NCBI RefSeq assembly: GCF_029853695.1
Contig: NZ_CP122537.1
Span: forward strand, 3,245,501 to 3,309,500
Source: Jannaschia sp. GRR-S6-38
GTDB lineage: Bacteria; Pseudomonadota; Alphaproteobacteria; Rhodobacterales; Rhodobacteraceae
Direction of reading: 5' to 3'
DNA: 64,000 bases
This document shows positions 16,344 through 26,261 of the stretch, piece after piece; within the stretch, counting starts at the first letter, position 1; each line of letters begins with the position of its first letter. The notes under the pieces are model-generated. The model ran no database searches and had not been told where the DNA came from. It saw only the letters and a program-made list of their open reading frames with translations. The position numbers were made by a program, and so were the translations under genes.

Positions 16344-17642
16344 ATGGCCACCACGACCCCCTCGCGTGCCTACCAGAGCGCGCCGCGTGCGACGACCGCC
16401 ACGGCGGGCGCGGCCATCCGCGACCTGCGCCTCGACGTGTTCCGGGGGCTGGCGATGTTCATCATCCTGCTGGCGCACACGCCGGGCAATGCCTGGACGC
16501 TGTGGATCCCGGCCCGCTGGGGCTTTTCGGACGCGACCGAGATCTTCGTCTTCTGCTCGGGCATGGCATCGGCCATCGCCTTCGGGCGCAGCTTCGATCG
16601 GATGGGCTGGCGCCTCGGCACGGCGCGGGTGGGCTTCCGCGTCTGGCAGATCTACTGGGCGCATATCTGCATGTTCCTCGCCATCGCGACGATGCTGGCG
16701 GCGATCGACGCGGCCGCCTGGAACCCGTCCGAGACCTATATCGGCACGCTCAACCTGTGGAAGTTCTTCGCCGATCCCGCGCCGCAGCTGATCGGGCTGC
16801 TGACGCTGACCTACGTGCCGAACTATTTCGACATCCTGCCCATGTACATGGCGGTGCTGGTGATGATGCCCGCGATGGTCGCGCTGGCCCGCGTCTCGCT
16901 GCCGCTGACCTTCGCGCTGTCGCTCACGATATGGGTCTTCGCGCAAGGCGCGCTGCTCGACACGCTTGGGCTCGGCCATCTGCATCTCGCTTTCCCGGCC
17001 GAGCCCTGGTCCGATCGGGCGTGGTTCTTCAACCCGTTCGGCTGGCAGCTCGTCTTCTTCACCGGCTTCGCCTTCATGCGCGGCTGGATCCCTGCGCCGC
17101 CGGTCCGGCCCTGGCTGATCGGCCTGGCGCTGGCGGTCGTGCTGGTCAGCATGGTCCTCAGCTCGATCGGGTTCCGCCTCTTCCAGACCGACCTCGTGAA
17201 GGGCGCCTACGTCGCGCTGACGGGCTGCGCCGAGACCGGCTTCGGCGCCTGCAACCCGGTCTTGGACTGGCGGCAGGCCCATCGCGACTGGTTCGACAAG
17301 TCGGATTTCGCGATCCTGCATTACGTCCATTTCCTCGCGCTCGCCTATCTCGCCTGGTCGGCGGCGGGCGCGGGCGGCGCTCGGCTGGTTGCGGCGGGGC
17401 AGGGGGCCGTGGCGCGGCTTTGGAACGGCCTGATCCGGCTGATCACCAAGGTCGGCCAGCAGAGCCTGGCCGTTTTCGTCTTCTCAATGGTGCTGGCGCG
17501 GGTCAACGGCATCGTCCTGGACCTGATCGGCCGCAACGCGGGCACCTGGGCGCTGGTGAACCTGACGGGCTTCGCGCTCCTGATCGCCTGCGCCTACACG
17601 GCCGGCTGGTTCAAGTCGCAGCCGTGGCGGGCCAAGCGATGA
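16344..17642 (+). CDS. opgC: OpgC family membrane protein
   Basis: A 432-residue multi-pass membrane protein of the OpgC/acyltransferase-3-like group, which adds succinyl or similar groups to osmoregulated periplasmic glucans. RDLRLDVFRGLAMFIILLAH at about 27-46 is the family hallmark, followed by the ATEIFVFCSGMASAIAFGR loop and about ten hydrophobic helices. Start ATG 16344; the ten codons before it are open but unsupported. Its stop overlaps the next start (ATGA), tying it to the opgG/D and opgH genes. Gene order opgC-opgG-opgH is common in Rhodobacterales. Confidence 0.88.
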   Translation: MATTTPSRAYQSAPRATTATAGAAIRDLRLDVFRGLAMFIILLAHTPGNAWTLWIPARWGFSDATEIFVFCSGMASAIAFGRSFDRMGWRLGTARVGFRVWQIYWAHICMFLAIATMLAAIDAAAWNPSETYIGTLNLWKFFADPAPQLIGLLTLTYVPNYFDILPMYMAVLVMMPAMVALARVSLPLTFALSLTIWVFAQGALLDTLGLGHLHLAFPAEPWSDRAWFFNPFGWQLVFFTGFAFMRGWIPAPPVRPWLIGLALAVVLVSMVLSSIGFRLFQTDLVKGAYVALTGCAETGFGACNPVLDWRQAHRDWFDKSDFAILHYVHFLALAYLAWSAAGAGGARLVAAGQGAVARLWNGLIRLITKVGQQSLAVFVFSMVLARVNGIVLDLIGRNAGTWALVNLTGFALLIACAYTAGWFKSQPWRAKR

Positions 17643-19156
17643 AGCGGCGCACTTTCCTCGGCGGGGTCTCGGCGCTGGCGCTGGCCGGTGCCGCGGACGC
17701 CGCGCCGCGCATCATCGAGACGCGGCCTTTCGGTCCCGACACGGTGCGCGAGATGGCGCGCGACCTGGCCGCGCAGCCCTACATGCCACGCCCCCTCATC
17801 CCCGAGCCCTGGCGCGCGCTGACCTATGACCAGTATCGCACCATCTGGTTTGATCCGCGCCGCGCGGTCTGGTCCGGCGAGGATCGGGGCTTCGAGATGG
17901 ATCTCTTCCATCCGGGGCTCTACTTCCCGCGCGCCGTCGAGGTGGCGGTAGTCGAGGGCGACAGCGCCGCGCGGCTGGCCTTCGATTTCGACCTCTTCGC
18001 GCGGACCGACCAGACGCCCGAGCTGCCTCTTGACGAGACGATGGGCTATTCCGGCCTGCGCCTGCGCCACCGCTTCCCCGGCGAGGCGAATGCCCGCGAG
18101 TTCGCCGTCTTCCAGGGCGCCAGCTATTTTCGCGCGATCGGCGCGGCGCAGCATTACGGGCTCTCTGCGCGCGGGCTGGCGCTCGATACCGGCGAGGATT
18201 CGGGCGAGGAGTTTCCCGATTTCACCCGCTTCTGGGTCGAGACGCCCGCGCCCGGCGACGACCGCGTCATTCTGCATGCGCTACTCGATGGCCCCTCCGC
18301 CGCAGGCGCCTTCCGGTTCGAGATCACCCCCGGCCCGGCCTGCGAGATGCGGGTCGAATGCAGCCTCTTCCCGCGCGTCGATCTCGACCATGCGGGCATC
18401 GCGCCACTGACCTCGATGTTTCTCTACGATCAGACAAACCGCCCGCGCTTCGAGGACTTCCGCCCCGCGATCCACGACAGCGACGGGTTGGCGATCTGGA
18501 ACGGCGCGGGCGAAATGCTGTGGCGGCCGCTGGCCAACCCGGTCGTGCTGCAGTTCTCCAGCTTCGTCGACGACAGCCCGCGCGGCTTCGGCCTGATGCA
18601 GCGCGCCGACCGGCTGTCGGATTTCGCCGACCTGGAGGCGCATTACCACGAACGCCCCAGCCTCTGGATCGAACCCGAGGGCGATTGGGGCCCGGGCGTG
18701 GTGCGGCTGGTCGAGATCCCGTCGGATCGCGAGATCTATGACAACATCGTCGCCTATTGGCGCCCGCGCGCGCCGCTGGCCGCGGGGCAGGAGCATCGCT
18801 TCGCCTACCGCATGTCCTGGCACGACGCCGCCGCCACGCCGAAGGGGCGGGCCGATGTCGCCCGGGTGATCGACACCCATATGGGCCTCAATTTCGAGGG
18901 CGACCGCTGGCTCGCCGCGATCGACTTCGCCGCGCATCCGGAACTGGAAAGCCTCGACGGCATCACGCTGCATGTCTCGTCGGGACGGGCGGTCACCTCG
19001 GACGGCATCCTGCAGCGCAACCCCGAGACGGGCGGCGCGCGGCTGGCCTTCACCTTCGATCCGGCGGCCCGCGACGCGGTCGAGCTGCGCGCGCAGCTGA
19101 TGCGCGACGGGCGCGCCGTCTCGGAAGTCTGGCTCTACCGCTGGACGCGCGCATGA
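17639..19156 (+). CDS. Glucan biosynthesis protein, OpgG/OpgD family
   Basis: A 505-residue periplasmic protein required for osmoregulated periplasmic glucan synthesis or shaping. The N-terminus is KRRTFLGGVSALALAGAADA, a twin-arginine (Tat) signal, which resembles OpgD more than the Sec-exported OpgG. The mature part shows the family run YDQYRTIWFDPRRAVW, then GYSGLRLRHRFP, FQGASYFRAIG and SEVWLYRW at the C-terminus. It overlaps opgC at its start and the glucosyltransferase at its stop, each by 4 bp. Expected to act on the beta-glucan backbone made by the downstream membrane enzyme. Confidence 0.88.
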   Translation: MKRRTFLGGVSALALAGAADAAPRIIETRPFGPDTVREMARDLAAQPYMPRPLIPEPWRALTYDQYRTIWFDPRRAVWSGEDRGFEMDLFHPGLYFPRAVEVAVVEGDSAARLAFDFDLFARTDQTPELPLDETMGYSGLRLRHRFPGEANAREFAVFQGASYFRAIGAAQHYGLSARGLALDTGEDSGEEFPDFTRFWVETPAPGDDRVILHALLDGPSAAGAFRFEITPGPACEMRVECSLFPRVDLDHAGIAPLTSMFLYDQTNRPRFEDFRPAIHDSDGLAIWNGAGEMLWRPLANPVVLQFSSFVDDSPRGFGLMQRADRLSDFADLEAHYHERPSLWIEPEGDWGPGVVRLVEIPSDREIYDNIVAYWRPRAPLAAGQEHRFAYRMSWHDAAATPKGRADVARVIDTHMGLNFEGDRWLAAIDFAAHPELESLDGITLHVSSGRAVTSDGILQRNPETGGARLAFTFDPAARDAVELRAQLMRDGRAVSEVWLYRWTRA

Positions 19157-20988
19157 CCGCCGAGATGCCACCCGTCGCGCCGCTGGCGCATCCGCGCCAG
19201 GACCTGCGGCGCGCCTTTCGCGACGACACGGCCCCCGATCCGGCCCGCGATCCGCAGGCCGTGCGCTGGCGCGCGGGGACCTTCCTGCCGGCCACGCTCG
19301 CCACCGGCGCGCTGGCCTGGGCCTTCCTGTCCTATTTCGCCGAGGGCGGAACGACATGGGCCGAGGGGCTCCTGGCTGCGCTGATCGCCGTGGGCTTCTT
19401 CTGGATCGCGCTGACCTTCGTGACCGTGCTGGCGGGCGCGGCCGCCATGCAGCGCCGCATCGCCCCCGAGACCGGTCCCGTCACGCCGCTGCGCGTGGCC
19501 CTGCTGGTCCCGGTCCACGAGGAGGCGCCCTGGGACGTCTTCGGCAACGCCGCCGCGATGCTCGAGCGGCTGGGCCGCGCGCCCGGCGCGCATGACTGGG
19601 CCCTCTACATCCTGTCGGACACGCGCGATCCGCATCGCGCCGCGCAGGAAGAGGCCGCTTTCGCCGCGCTGCGCAGGCGCCTGCCCTGGGCCGCGATCTG
19701 GTATCGCCGCCGGACGCGCAACACCGACCGCAAGGTCGGCAACCTGGCGCAATGGCTGGCGAATTGGGGCGGGGCGCATGATGCCATGCTGATCCTCGAC
19801 GCCGACAGCCTGATGAGCGCCGGCGCCATCCGGACGCTCGCCGACGCGATGGGCCGCGACCCGGCGGCCGGGCTGATCCAGTCCTTCCCGCAGCTGATCG
19901 GTGCGGGCACGCTCTTCGCCCGGGCGCAGCAATTCGCCAACGCGATCTACGGCGTGGCCCTGGCCGAGGGCCTGGCCCGCTGGACCGGGCGCGAGGGCAA
20001 TTACTGGGGCCACAACGCCATCCTGCGGACCCAGGCCTTCGCCGCCTCGGCGGGCCTGCCGCACCTGCGCGGCCGCGGCGGGCGCGAGCAGCTGATCCTC
20101 AGCCACGATTTCGTCGAGGCCGGGCTGATGCGCCGGGCGGGCTGGGCCGTGCGCTTCCTGCCCCGCCTGCGCGGCAGCTACGAGGAGACGCCGCCCACGC
20201 TGATCGACCACGTCCTGCGCGACCGGCGCTGGTGCCGCGGCAACCTGCAGCATCTCGGCCTTCTGGGCACGCGCGGCTTCCACGCCCTGTCGCGCTTCCA
20301 TCTGTTCCACGGCGCGGTGGGCTACCTGCTCTCGCCGCTCTGGTTCCTGCTTCTGACCCTCTGGGCGGTCATCGGCGTCAGCGCCGACCGCTCCGTCATC
20401 AACTATTTCTCGCCCGCCAATCCCACCCTGCCGAACTGGCCCGAGATGTCGCCGGTGAACCATGTCTGGCTGATGGCCGCGCTCTACGCGCTTCTGCTGG
20501 CGCCGAAGCTGATCGGGGCGGCAGCCTTGGTGGCCGCGGGCACGCCGCTCGCGCGGCTCGGCGGGGCCGGGCGCTTCACGCTGTCGTTGGTCGTCGAGAT
20601 CGCCGTCTCCATCGCCTATGCGCCGATCCTGATGGTCCAGCAGACGCTGGCCGTCGGGGCCGCGCTCCTGGGCACGCGGCTCGACTGGCTGCCGCAGGCG
20701 CGGGCGGGATCGCGGCCCGGCTGGGGCGGGCTTTTGCGCTTTCACGCGGTCGAGACCGGGCTCGGCGCCCTGCTGCTCGCGGGAATGCTGACCGGCTATG
20801 TCTCGCTCTGGCTTCTGCCGATCATGGCGAGCCTCCTGCTAGCCGCGCCGCTCTCGCTGCTTTCGGCCCGTCCCGCGCCGCGCCTGATGCCCGTCCCGCA
20901 GGAAGTCCGCGCGCCGCTGGTGGCCCGCCGCGCACAGCGCTGGCGCGAGGAGCTGCGCGCGCTGCTGGCGCCGACCCCGGCGGAATAG
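19153..20988 (+). CDS. opgH: Glucans biosynthesis glucosyltransferase MdoH
   Basis: A 611-residue inner-membrane family 2 glucosyltransferase that polymerises UDP-glucose into the linear backbone of periplasmic glucans. Two N-terminal membrane helices (about 43-105) are followed by a cytoplasmic GT2 domain with VALLVPVHEEAPWDVFGN, the DADSLM metal-binding motif, and the RRWCRGNLQHL (QxxRW-like) motif near residue 360. Four or more hydrophobic helices follow. It is shorter than enterobacterial OpgH (about 850 residues), mainly at the N-terminus, as usual in alphaproteobacteria. It is the last gene of the operon and ends 1 base before the convergent esterase gene. Confidence 0.9.
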   Translation: MTAEMPPVAPLAHPRQDLRRAFRDDTAPDPARDPQAVRWRAGTFLPATLATGALAWAFLSYFAEGGTTWAEGLLAALIAVGFFWIALTFVTVLAGAAAMQRRIAPETGPVTPLRVALLVPVHEEAPWDVFGNAAAMLERLGRAPGAHDWALYILSDTRDPHRAAQEEAAFAALRRRLPWAAIWYRRRTRNTDRKVGNLAQWLANWGGAHDAMLILDADSLMSAGAIRTLADAMGRDPAAGLIQSFPQLIGAGTLFARAQQFANAIYGVALAEGLARWTGREGNYWGHNAILRTQAFAASAGLPHLRGRGGREQLILSHDFVEAGLMRRAGWAVRFLPRLRGSYEETPPTLIDHVLRDRRWCRGNLQHLGLLGTRGFHALSRFHLFHGAVGYLLSPLWFLLLTLWAVIGVSADRSVINYFSPANPTLPNWPEMSPVNHVWLMAALYALLLAPKLIGAAALVAAGTPLARLGGAGRFTLSLVVEIAVSIAYAPILMVQQTLAVGAALLGTRLDWLPQARAGSRPGWGGLLRFHAVETGLGALLLAGMLTGYVSLWLLPIMASLLLAAPLSLLSARPAPRLMPVPQEVRAPLVARRAQRWREELRALLAPTPAE

Positions 20989-20989
20989 C

Positions 20990-21793
20990 TCAGTCGGGCA
21001 ACGCCTCGAACCAGTCGAGCATCAGGTCCGCCCAGCCGTCCGGCACGCCGTGCCCGCCCGGAAACAGCGCCATCTCCAGCGCCGAGCCCGCGCCGCAATC
21101 CCATCGCCGCCGCATGAACTGCCCCGTGGTGGCATAGCCCTCCGGGTCGTCCCATTGGCAGCCATTCGTCTCGCGCCAGAGCTGCAGCCCCGCGAAGATG
21201 TCGCCCTGGACCCGACGCCCGCCGCCGAGTGGCCGGCCCTCCAGCGGCACGGTCGGATCCCGCCAGCCATGGGTCTGCAACAGCCGGACCGGCCCGGCGC
21301 AGCGCTCGGGCTGCGGCTCCCAGAACCCGCCCGAGAGCGGCGCATAGGCGGCGAAGGCTTCCGGGTCGCGGCAGGCGAGATAGGTGACCATGAAGGCGCC
21401 GTTCGAGAAGCCGGCCAGGACCATCCGACCGGCATCGACCCCGTGGCGCGCCGCGGCATCCGCGGCGACCGCGCGCAGGAAGGCGTCGGCCGTGCGGCCC
21501 TCGGCCCCGTCGAAGCTCCAGCGCAGCCCGTTCCGGCCCTGGCGCGGCCGGCCGTCGGGCGCGATCACGGCCCAGCCCCGCGCCGTGAGCGACGACACCA
21601 TCCCGGTCTGTCGCAGGACACCCGCGCCCGAGCCGCCGAACCCGTGCAGGAAGACCACCGCCGGCGCGGGGGCCGCGCCCTCGGGCAGGACGATGCGATA
21701 GGTGCCCCCGTCGATCTCGCAGGGCGCGTCGCGGCCCGGACAGGCCTGCGCGGCGGTCGCGCAGACGGCCAACAGGAGCGCCAGCGCCCTCAA
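20990..21793 (-). CDS. Secreted alpha/beta-hydrolase (PHB depolymerase/esterase-like)
   Basis: A 267-residue hydrolase with a Sec signal peptide (MRALALLLAVCATAAQA). The mature protein has the LpqC/polyhydroxybutyrate-depolymerase layout: oxyanion strand VVFLHGFGGSG, nucleophile Ser in GFSNGA (about residue 149), catalytic Asp probably in HGWRDPTVP, and the His in GGHGVPDGW. Several cysteines (CPGRDAPC and others) may form disulfides in the periplasm. Such enzymes cleave short polyesters or feruloyl-type esters, and the substrate is unknown. It overlaps the upstream rhodanese gene by 4 bp, so the two are cotranscribed. Confidence 0.78.
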   Translation of the reverse strand: MRALALLLAVCATAAQACPGRDAPCEIDGGTYRIVLPEGAAPAPAVVFLHGFGGSGAGVLRQTGMVSSLTARGWAVIAPDGRPRQGRNGLRWSFDGAEGRTADAFLRAVAADAAARHGVDAGRMVLAGFSNGAFMVTYLACRDPEAFAAYAPLSGGFWEPQPERCAGPVRLLQTHGWRDPTVPLEGRPLGGGRRVQGDIFAGLQLWRETNGCQWDDPEGYATTGQFMRRRWDCGAGSALEMALFPGGHGVPDGWADLMLDWFEALPD

Positions 21794-22248
21794 GGCCGCG
21801 CCACCGGCAAGCCGCGCGCCAGCCAGCCGGGCCCGGCCGAGGAGCCCAGCATCCCTTCGCTGACATCGGCGACCGTGGTGAACCCCGCCGCCTCCAGCGC
21901 CGCCGACATCCGGTCCGACCGGACGCCGCGCGCGCAGATCAAGGCCACCGGACGATCGGTGCCGCCTGCCAGCGCCTCCAGCGCTTCGACGAAATCATCC
22001 CGCCGCATGTCGAGCGGCTCGGCCCCCTCGGGGATACCGGTGCTGGCCCATTCGTCGGGGCGGCGGATATCGACCAGCAGCAGTTCGCCCGCGCGCACGG
22101 CCTCCAGCGCCTCGGGCGCGGTCAGCGTCGCGCCTTCGAAGCGGTCGCGCCGGACCAGCGCCCAGCCCCCGGCGATGCCCGCCGCGGCGATCGCCAGACC
22201 GCCCAGCCCCATCATCCGCCGGCGCGAGAATTCGCGTTCGTCACCCAT
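21790..22248 (-). CDS. Rhodanese-like domain protein with N-terminal export/anchor signal
   Basis: A 152-residue protein with an N-terminal RRRMMGLGG motif and hydrophobic segment (residues 10-30), which could be a Tat signal or a membrane anchor. A single rhodanese domain follows: LLLVDIRRPDEWASTGIP near 57-74 and the active-site loop CARGVRS with the catalytic Cys at about residue 104. It probably transfers sulfur or senses thiol state in the periplasm. The downstream esterase starts inside its stop codon. Confidence 0.82.
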   Translation of the reverse strand: MGDEREFSRRRMMGLGGLAIAAAGIAGGWALVRRDRFEGATLTAPEALEAVRAGELLLVDIRRPDEWASTGIPEGAEPLDMRRDDFVEALEALAGGTDRPVALICARGVRSDRMSAALEAAGFTTVADVSEGMLGSSAGPGWLARGLPVARP

Positions 22249-22320
22249 CCTGTACCTCCGGGCGGGAGACTAGCGCGCGGGGGCGGGCGGCCCCAGACAA
22301 ATCGAGGTGACCCGGTCGCC

Positions 22321-22788
22321 GTGCCGCAGGCGGCGACGATCACGACGGGGCGCCGACCCTCCGGCTGGATCAGCCCGCGCGTCACGTCCTCGCCCGAGAC
22401 ACCGCGGATGCTCGCGGCGCATGGCTACGACTGGCACGGCGACGTGCTGGACGCGGATCTGCCCTATGTCCAGCGCTTCGGCGAACGCGAGATATTGGCA
22501 ATTCCGATGTCGATCGAGTTCAACGACTTGCCGCATGCCATGCGCTTCGGCCGGACACCGGCGCAGTTCGTCGAGATCTTCCGCGACGCGCTCAACGGAG
22601 TGAAGTCGCTACCGGCGGCGACGGTCATACTGGGCGAATTCGCCCATGGGCACTGCTACGGATGACCCGCCGCGGCCTGGGCCATCGACGAAATCGCGCG
22701 CCTCTGCGTGGCGGACAATGCCCTATGGGTAACCACTCGATCTGCGATTGCCGCGCATTGCGAGCAGGGTCGAGCGCGCGCTGCCTGA
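22321..22788 (+). pseudogene. Polysaccharide deacetylase (PuuE/allantoinase-like) remnant
   Basis: A decayed gene of about 155 codons that matches only the C-terminal half of polysaccharide-deacetylase family proteins: RPSGWISPRVTSSPETPRML, then YDWHGDVLDADLPY and AIPMSIEFND. The N-terminal half with the metal-binding DH and HxxxH motifs is absent. An in-frame TGA at 22663-22665 stands where homologs have Arg (YG-R-PAAAWAIDEI), and the similarity resumes in the same frame up to a TGA at 22786-22788. A truncated, nonsense-mutated remnant is the simplest reading. The 186 bases after it (22789-22974) hold nothing I can identify. Confidence 0.65.
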
Positions 22789-22974
22789 CGCAGGTGACTA
22801 TTCGTCTGTGACTTCCACGGGTGGATGGTCAGATGCGATCGTCCGAGACAGGGGCGTGGATCGCTGAGCGGAGCTCGACCGGAGCCGTTCCGGATCGTTG
22901 TTCGACGCCCCAGCGCGGTCGCGGTCTGCGATGCCGACGAAATCACCGCAAAGCGGTAGAGCGCGACGGTCCCG

Positions 22975-24708
22975 TCATTCGAGACCTCTCCGTTTCCGCT
23001 CGGCATCGTCCCAGGCGGTGAGCGCCTGGTAGTCGGGGACAAAGCCGAGGCCCTTCTTGGCGTCCGAAGACACCACTTCCTGCGACGTGACGACGTCGAT
23101 CACCGCAGGGGCGTTCTCGATCGCGCGCCGAAGGGCATCCGCCAGATCGGACGGATCCTCTACGCGTTCGCCATGCGCGCCCAAGGCGCGCGCCATCGCG
23201 GCATAGTCGGAATGCCTGAGCGTCGTGCCGACGACACGGCCGCCATAGTTGTATTCCTGATCGTAGCGCTCGATGTTCCAAGCGGCGTTGTTCGAGACGA
23301 TGAACACCGCCTTGGCGCCGTGGCGGACCGCCGTGTCGATTTCCATCGCGTTGATCCCGTAGGCCCCGTCGCCATTGACCGAGATCACCTGCCGGTCGGG
23401 ATGGGCGAGTGCTACGGCGACGGCGAAGGGCACGCCGACGCCGAGACAGCCGAAGGCGCCCGCGTCCAGATAGGTGCCGGCCTCCAGCCCTACACGCGCG
23501 AAGCTCAGAAGGTCGCCGCCGTCAGCGATTGCGATGTAGTCGTCGTTGGCGACCTCGCGGATCGCGTCGAAAATGGCCATCGGGTGGACCTTGCCGTCCG
23601 ATCCCGTCTGCGGTCCGGCCGTCTCCTTGCCTTTCGCGATCCGGTCCCGGTGCTTGGCGCGCAGCCCGCTCAGCCAATCCGCATCCCGCGTGCCCGGGTC
23701 GTTGCGGAGCGCGTCGGTCAGCGCATCGAGTGCAAGCGGCACCGAGGCCAGCAGTTCCGGCGTGCCGCGACGGTTGTCGACAAGCTCTCCCGCCGTGTCC
23801 GCGATCCGAAGGAACCGCGCCTCCGGAAAGACCGCCGGAGAGCCGAAGCCCAGCTGATAGTCCAGCTTGCGGCCGAGCGTGATGACCAGATCGGCCTGCG
23901 CCATCGCCGCCGCGCGCACGGCACCGACCACGGCAGGGTGCTCGGGCGGCACGAGGCCGCGGCTTTCCTGGGTGTCGAGGTACAGCGCGTCCACGGCGTC
24001 GAGAAAACGGACGAGGGCAGGGCCCGCGCCGCGCGCGCCGCGCCCCGACACGACGAGCGGGCGCTTCGCGGAACGGATGGCCGCCACCGCGTCGTCGACG
24101 CGTGCGGGGTCGGGCGGCGCGCGGCGCGGCGCTTTCGCCGCGATCCAGTCGGCCGGCACGAGCGTCGAGGGAAGCCGCGTCCGCAAGACGTCCGTGGGGA
24201 TCTCGATATAGGACGGGCCCGGTTCGCCGAGATCCCCGAAGGCGCGGGCGATGGCTTCGTCGAGCTCGCGGATCGCTTGCTCCGGCACGCGCGCCGTCCG
24301 GGCGTAGCGCGACACGGGGCGCAGGATGTCGGTGTGCGGGATATCCTGAAGCGGCCCCATGTTGGCCTGCGGGCGCGAGGTGCAGCCGCCGATCAGGAGG
24401 ACGGGCGCGCGGGCCAGCGACGCGTTCGCGATGGCCGTCACGCAGTTGGTGACACCCGGCCCCGCGGTCGCCATCGCGACCCCGAGCCCGCCTGTCAACT
24501 CGGCATGCGCATGGGCCATGTGGACGGCGGCGCCCTCGTCGCGGACGTCGATGATGCGGATCCCGCGCTTGGCGGCGTGGTCCCAGATCGGCTGGATATG
24601 GCCGCCCTGAAGGCCGAAGATCCGGTCGATGCCGCGTTCGGCCAGCAGATGCGCGATCCAGGCCGCAACGTTGTCTTCGTCGCGATTGAGGTCCTGTGGT
24701 TCGGTCAT
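22975..24708 (-). CDS. Thiamine-diphosphate-dependent lyase (acetolactate synthase-like)
   Basis: A 577-residue ThDP enzyme. The N-terminal PYR domain has the cofactor-activating Glu in [16 protein letters not shown] (about residue 58), followed by the central nucleotide-fold domain. The C-terminal PP domain has the Mg/ThDP motif NGDGAYGIN ending in SNNAAWN. The C-terminal tail [15 protein letters not shown], then LTAWDDAE, recalls oxalyl-CoA decarboxylase/2-hydroxyacyl-CoA lyases rather than true acetolactate synthases. Start ATG 24708 overlaps the stop of the acyl-CoA synthetase gene upstream, which supports a CoA-thioester substrate. A C-C cleavage yielding formyl-CoA plus an aldehyde or ketone is my inference; generic alternatives are benzoylformate decarboxylase-like enzymes. 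Confidence 0.82.
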   Translation of the reverse strand: MTEPQDLNRDEDNVAAWIAHLLAERGIDRIFGLQGGHIQPIWDHAAKRGIRIIDVRDEGAAVHMAHAHAELTGGLGVAMATAGPGVTNCVTAIANASLARAPVLLIGGCTSRPQANMGPLQDIPHTDILRPVSRYARTARVPEQAIRELDEAIARAFGDLGEPGPSYIEIPTDVLRTRLPSTLVPADWIAAKAPRRAPPDPARVDDAVAAIRSAKRPLVVSGRGARGAGPALVRFLDAVDALYLDTQESRGLVPPEHPAVVGAVRAAAMAQADLVITLGRKLDYQLGFGSPAVFPEARFLRIADTAGELVDNRRGTPELLASVPLALDALTDALRNDPGTRDADWLSGLRAKHRDRIAKGKETAGPQTGSDGKVHPMAIFDAIREVANDDYIAIADGGDLLSFARVGLEAGTYLDAGAFGCLGVGVPFAVAVALAHPDRQVISVNGDGAYGINAMEIDTAVRHGAKAVFIVSNNAAWNIERYDQEYNYGGRVVGTTLRHSDYAAMARALGAHGERVEDPSDLADALRRAIENAPAVIDVVTSQEVVSSDAKKGLGFVPDYQALTAWDDAERKRRGLE

Positions 24709-26261
24709 GTCTTGGTCCTCTGGCTGTCGGCCAGCATGTCGCGCAGGACGCGATGAAGGATCTTGCCGGTCGTGTTGCGCGGCATCGCGTCGGCGGTGAG
24801 GAAGATCACCTGGCGCGGGCGCTTGAAGCCCGCGAGCCGCTCGCGTGTCCACTCGATGAGTGCCTCACCGGTCAGGTCCGAGCCATCGCGCCGCACCACG
24901 GCGGCGGCGACGCGCTCGCCCCATTTGTCGTCCGCCAGCCCGACGACTGCGACATCCTTGATGTCCGGATGCTGGCCGAGAACCGCCTCGACCTCGGTCG
25001 GGTAGACGTTCTCGCCGCCGGAGATGATCATGTTCTTCTTGCGGTCGATCAACCGGATGAAGCCGTCTGCGTCGCGCAGCGCCATGTCGCCGACCGACAG
25101 ATACGCGCCGCGAAAGGCCTCGGCCGTCTTGTCGGGAAGGTTCCAGTAGCCCTCGAAGGCGTAGGGCGAGGAGGAGTAGAGCTCGCCGATCTCGCCGTCC
25201 GCGACCTCCTCGCCGTTCTCGTCGAGAAGGCGGACGGGGGCGGAGCCCACGACCTCGCGCCCGACGGTTCCGAGATGGTCGAATTGCTCGTCGGGATGGA
25301 GGAACGTGACCCAGCCCGCCTCGGTCGAGCCGTAGAGTTCGAACAGGCCCGAGTTCGGAAACATCTCCATGACGGCGCGCTTGGTTTCCACGCGGGCCGG
25401 GGCGGAGGAGACCATGAGCTTCTCGACGCGTCCGAAGTCGCCGGCCTCGCGTTTGGCCTCGGGGACGTCGAGCATCATCGCGTAATGCGTCGGCACCAGG
25501 GACGAGAAGGTGACGCCCATCTCGCCGAACGCCTCCAGACACAGTTCGGCGTCGAAACTCGCGCGGGAGAAGATCGTCACGGCCGCGCCGATATAGAGAA
25601 ACGCGGTGAAGAAATTGAGCGAATTGGCGTGGCACATCGGCATGACGAGGAGCGCGTCGTCCTTGCGCGACAGGCCGAGCTCGATCTCGGTCATCATGGC
25701 CAGCATCGCCATGCCGCCATGGCTGCGGATCGCGCCTTTCGGGTTCCCCGTGGTGCCGGAGGTGTACATGAGGCACCAAGGGTCGCCGGGGGACACGTCG
25801 CTGTCGGGTTCGGTGTCCGACGCATCGGCGATCAGGGCCTCATAGCCGTGCCAGCCCCGCGCTTCGCCGCCGATCCGGATGAAATGCGCGATGTCCAGAC
25901 CGTCGCGCAGGGGATCGGCGACCGAAGCCAGCGCCTCTTCCGCGATCAGGGCCGAGACAGCGCAGTCTTCGCAGATGAACCGCGCCTCGGGGGCCGTCAG
26001 CCGGAAGTTGACCGGGACAGTGACCAGCCCGGCCTTGGCGACGGCGGCGTAGATCTCGGCCCATTCGACGCGGTTGTAGGCCAGCACGGCGACACGGTCG
26101 CCCTTCGACAGCCCAAGCGACAGGAGCGCATTGGCCAGCCGACAGGCGCGGTCGTTCCATTCGGCGAATCTCATCGACCGTTCCAGGTCTCGCGCGCCCA
26201 GACGGTTCGGCTGGAGCCGGGCCTGGGTGGCGAGCATCTGTCCGACAGTCTGAAGCATCAT
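24705..26261 (-). CDS. AMP-forming acyl-CoA synthetase
   Basis: A 518-residue member of the acyl-adenylate/CoA-ligase family, which activates a carboxylic acid with ATP and CoA. It carries the P-loop-like motif [13 protein letters not shown] (about 164-176), [13 protein letters not shown], the hinge motif [24 protein letters not shown] and the catalytic Lys in NTTGKIL near the C-terminus. The family includes medium/long-chain and oxalate- or hydroxyacid-specific enzymes, and the substrate cannot be read from sequence. It is coupled by 4 bp to the ThDP lyase downstream, and its start overlaps the stop of a fumarase remnant upstream, showing that a longer operon once existed. Confidence 0.88.
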   Translation of the reverse strand: MMLQTVGQMLATQARLQPNRLGARDLERSMRFAEWNDRACRLANALLSLGLSKGDRVAVLAYNRVEWAEIYAAVAKAGLVTVPVNFRLTAPEARFICEDCAVSALIAEEALASVADPLRDGLDIAHFIRIGGEARGWHGYEALIADASDTEPDSDVSPGDPWCLMYTSGTTGNPKGAIRSHGGMAMLAMMTEIELGLSRKDDALLVMPMCHANSLNFFTAFLYIGAAVTIFSRASFDAELCLEAFGEMGVTFSSLVPTHYAMMLDVPEAKREAGDFGRVEKLMVSSAPARVETKRAVMEMFPNSGLFELYGSTEAGWVTFLHPDEQFDHLGTVGREVVGSAPVRLLDENGEEVADGEIGELYSSSPYAFEGYWNLPDKTAEAFRGAYLSVGDMALRDADGFIRLIDRKKNMIISGGENVYPTEVEAVLGQHPDIKDVAVVGLADDKWGERVAAAVVRRDGSDLTGEALIEWTRERLAGFKRPRQVIFLTADAMPRNTTGKILHRVLRDMLADSQRTKT

